Source of the DNA: Burkholderiaceae bacterium
Lineage (GTDB): Bacteria; Pseudomonadota; Gammaproteobacteria; Burkholderiales; Burkholderiaceae_E
Assembly: GCA_016710525.1 (NCBI GenBank)
Contig: JADJVQ010000072.1
Span: forward strand, 1-10,295
Direction of reading: 5' to 3'
DNA: 10,295 nucleotides
Position 1 is the first letter of the stretch, and each line of letters opens with the position of its first letter. The notes below the pieces were generated by a model. The model searched no databases, was not told the DNA's origin, and saw only the letters and a program-made list of their open reading frames with translations. Below are positions 7,885 through 10,295 of this stretch, in pieces. The position numbers were made by a program, and so were the translations under genes.

Positions 7885-8888
7885 GAATGGGTATAGTTGC
7901 CGGAACGCCCATTCGACCGCGTCAGCGCGTCGACGAACATGCCGGCGACGTCGAACCCGGTCTGCTGGCGATCTCCTGAAGCAGGTCGGACCGGTGACGT
8001 TGACTTCCGTCATGCAATCGCCGATCACCGTCGAGCTCGCACCCGTAGTGCCGCGCGGCGGATGCCGAGAGCACAAGCAACCTCGCGGCGACTGCGCAGG
8101 TCGCATGCCGACGGCGGCTGCGCGCGACCGGTGCCGCTGGCCGCAAGAGTTGCCGCGCGCCCGCCCGTCTTCGATGCGCGCCAGGCAACAGGCACGACCT
8201 CGCCGCCGATCAGCAGCACGCGTTTGTCGCCTCCCGTCGACGATGCGTATGGCAGGTAGCGCTGCGCCATCACCGTGCGCGGTGGCGCGCCGAACCGGTT
8301 CAGTGGTCTCGATGACGACCGACAGGTTGGGACCGCCGGCGCGCGCACGGAAGATCGACGCGCCGCCCATGCCGTCGAGCAGTTGAACACCGCCTCGCCG
8401 TGCTCGGCGACGAAGGCGCAGCCGCCGTGGGTCGCAAATGACGACGTAGGCGCGGTGGAACTGGGAAACTCGCGCGATGCAATGTGAGCCTTCTTGTTGT
8501 GGTCGCGCACCGCCCGCGGGTCGTTGAACACCCGCGGACCCGGCCGCTGCGCCAGCTCCAGCAGGTAGGTCGAGTAGATGTACTCCTATGCAGTCGAACG
8601 GCGGATCCCGCGGTGGAGCACCGCGTCGAACGCCGCCAGCGGTGACCTCGCGAGCGCGCCGAGCCGGTGTACCCAGTCGCGCGAGCCCGGCCGGTGACGA
8701 CGAGTCTGGTGTAGGTGCGTGCGCGCGCAGCACCCGGCCGCCATCGAACAACAGGTCGGCCTGCCCTCGCAGACCGCGATCGCGTGTTCGCGCGACGCCG
8801 CCGCGACCATCATCGCGTAGGAGGGAGTCCTTGCCCCAGGTCTTTGAGCCCGGGCGAGCGGGTCGAGCACGAGGGCGATGCAGATTCC
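7881..8888 (-). CDS. gshB: Glutathione synthetase, heavily frameshifted
   Basis: ATP-grasp ligase that joins glycine to gamma-glutamylcysteine, the second step of glutathione synthesis. Family blocks are readable in order across all frames: CIALVLDPLA, SYAMMVAAASREHAIAVCEG, VFNDPRAVRDHNKKA, AFVAEHGEAVF, LLDGMGGASIFRARAGGPNL (the ATP-binding KPLDGMGG loop), VMAQRYLP, KRVLLIGGEVVP, MTEVNVTGPTC (normally INVTSPTC) and GFDVAGMFVDAL. The frame changes about every 30-60 bases, much denser than in ptsI. The end is a TGA at 7881-7883 overlapping the EIIA ATG. The start is uncertain: homology begins near 8885 but no ATG or GTG is visible in frame there, so an indel or substitution may have removed it. 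Reconstructed size of about 335 residues is slightly above the usual 315-320. Confidence 0.85.
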
Positions 8889-10234
8889 AGGTGAGACCCT
8901 GGGCGCCAGGGGCACGGCGGCGATGCGCGCGGATTCTCGTTGCGCCCAGTCGACAGGACTGGTCGGGGTCGGTCGTCCGAGTCCGATCGACGGCGGCCAG
9001 CATCGCCAGCCGCCTGACGACGCCGTAGGCGTAGGAAGCGATTCGCGGCGACTGGGCGATCGGCGCCTGCAGTCCGGCAGGTTGCAGCTAGCCGCGAAGG
9101 GCAGCGGCGGGAGTTGCATCGCCGGCGCAGCCTGGTTCTCGGCGCGCCGGCCTCCGAATGGACGTGGTAGAACCGGCCGACGACGTAGCGGTCGATCGTA
9201 GACCACCGGTCTAGGACCGCGTCGTCCATGGACTCGTTCCTGGGCACGCCCTCCTGAGGATGACCCCGTTGACCGGTAGCCCGCCCTTGACGGCGGACAT
9301 CTCCGCTGCGGTGGCGTCGTCGAGAGGGTGCGAAGTTCGGACGCGTCCGACCGACAGGAGCTGGCGCCGACATCACCGCCGGTGCCGGCGTCGGCCATGA
9401 CGACGAAAGGCGGGTCTGGATGCCGCATTCGCGCATCGAGCGGATCTGGCGCAGCAACTTGTCGACGGCGGCTGTGACGCCTCTCTTTCGCCCGGGTCGC
9501 GGAAGTCGACCTCGCCGCAGGTCGAAAAATTAAAGGGGTCGATCAGCCAGGATCGATCTCGAGCAGCATGCCGAAGCGGTTGGCGACGTCCTTGTAGCGG
9601 CGAAGTGGCGCGACTCAGGGCGCACGGCCCAGTCATGCTGGTGCAGCGGCGGCAGCAGGGACCTGCTCTGGGCAGGTCGTTCGAGGATCGGCGACAACCC
9701 GGCGGACAGGTCGTCGCTGAGCAGGGGATCGTGCAGGGGTCGAAATCGGCAGCCTGAGCCTGCGCCTGCCGGTAAAGTACGAGCGGCTGAGCGTGAGCGA
9801 CGCGCCGTCGGCAGGGGCAGGCGCATTCGCGACTGAGCGCCGGATCGGCGTTCCGAAGCGCACGTTCAGGCCCGTCCGACGCAGGATGGCGGCGAGCCGC
9901 TGGACGTTGGTTCAGGTGGCGGCCGCGCGGTGGGTTTCCGGGATCAGCAGCAGGTTGGCGCGCGTCGGGGGCAGTATCTTCCGATGGCGGCCAGCGGCCT
10001 GCACCGCGACGGAAGTGAGTCCGGGACAGGTCGGCAAAAGCCGCTGGAAACAGGTGGGCGTCGACCGGCGCGAGCTTGAACCCGGAGTTGCGTGATCGAC
10101 CGAACAATAAAATTCGCGTGTGTGTGCCCTGCTATCCAGGCAGAAACAGTTCGATCTGGCAAGGCGTGGCGTCGAGAAACCGGCGCTCCAGATTTACAGG
10201 GGTCTTTCATAAAGTGGTACAGGCGTGGAACCAT
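8889..10234 (-). CDS. gshA: Glutamate-cysteine ligase (Acidithiobacillus/betaproteobacterial type), heavily frameshifted
   Basis: First step of glutathione synthesis: ATP-dependent joining of glutamate and cysteine. This is the proteobacterial family first described in Thiobacillus ferrooxidans (gshA_ferroox), not the E. coli type. Blocks in order: MVPRLYHFMKDP, NLERRFLDATPCQIELFLPG, FYCSVD, RNSGFKLAPVDAHLFPAAF, ANLLLIPETH, NVQRLAAILRRTGLNVRFGT, DFDPCTI, LLSDDLSAGLSPILER, LLPPLHQHDWAVR, WLIDPFNFSTCGEVDFRD, FVVMADAGT, VVYDRYVVGRFYHVHSE and LAMLAAVD. They sit in all three frames with breaks every few tens of bases. ATG 10234 matches the family N-terminus (MVPxL) and has a weak AAGAAG about 10 bases upstream. 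About 445 residues, near the family's usual 430. The stop codon is not readable; the boundary with gshB near 8889 is approximate. Confidence 0.85.
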
Positions 10235-10270
10235 CGACAGTCGGCTTCTTTCGTAACGGCGGGAGCTGCG

Positions 10271-10276
10271 ATTGTA
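10271..10276 (-). promoter_or_regulatory. Possible -10 box upstream of gshA
   Basis: TACAAT on the minus strand, 36 bases before the gshA ATG. A -35 element at standard spacing would fall at or beyond the right edge of the window, so the pair cannot be completed here. It is placed correctly to drive the gshA-gshB-EIIA-ptsH-ptsI cluster. Confidence 0.3.
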
Positions 10277-10295
10277 GCCAACATCAATGGGCGCG

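Overview
The window looks like chromosomal DNA from a high-GC betaproteobacterium, most likely Burkholderiales. The evidence is a Bug-type tripartite tricarboxylate receptor, a YjbC/RluF-like pseudouridine synthase of the betaproteobacterial kind, and the cluster gshA-gshB-EIIA(Man)-ptsH-ptsI. I see no mobile element, CRISPR array, tRNA or rRNA. Apart from one intact gene (the EamA-family permease at 4485-5375), every recognisable gene is split over two or three reading frames. Conserved blocks follow one another in the right order while the frame jumps back and forth. Insertions and deletions both occur, many of them single bases. I therefore annotate whole genes spanning the frame changes and treat uncorrected sequencing error as the leading explanation, with true gene decay as the alternative.

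Layout. 72-1949 (minus): a secreted, lipoprotein-like protein of unknown function with three DUF5648-like repeats and a propeller-like C-terminal part, in DNA of about 50% GC. 1963-2663: about 700 bases with no gene I can support. 2664-3420 (plus): RNA pseudouridine synthase with an S4 domain. 3436-4413 (plus): periplasmic Bug receptor, 15 bases downstream and probably co-transcribed. 4414-4484: a repeat-rich gap between convergent genes. 4485-5375 (minus): EamA/DMT permease. 5426-5454: a strong hairpin at the ptsI stop. 5454-10234 (minus): five tightly packed genes read gshA, gshB, PTS EIIA of the mannose family, ptsH (HPr) and ptsI (enzyme I). The start of gshA is 62 bases from the right edge.

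How the genes work together. GshA and GshB make glutathione in two ATP-dependent steps. Enzyme I, HPr and EIIA form a phosphorelay from phosphoenolpyruvate. No EIIB or EIIC permease follows, so this is probably a regulatory PTS of the kind known in Ralstonia and its relatives rather than a sugar uptake system. The gshB/EIIA junction is an ATGA overlap and the next two junctions are TGA directly followed by GTG, so translation is probably coupled.

I found no convincing undescribed multi-gene system. The best leads are the repeat lipoprotein in its low-GC block, and a glutamate where the pseudouridine synthase family normally carries its catalytic aspartate.
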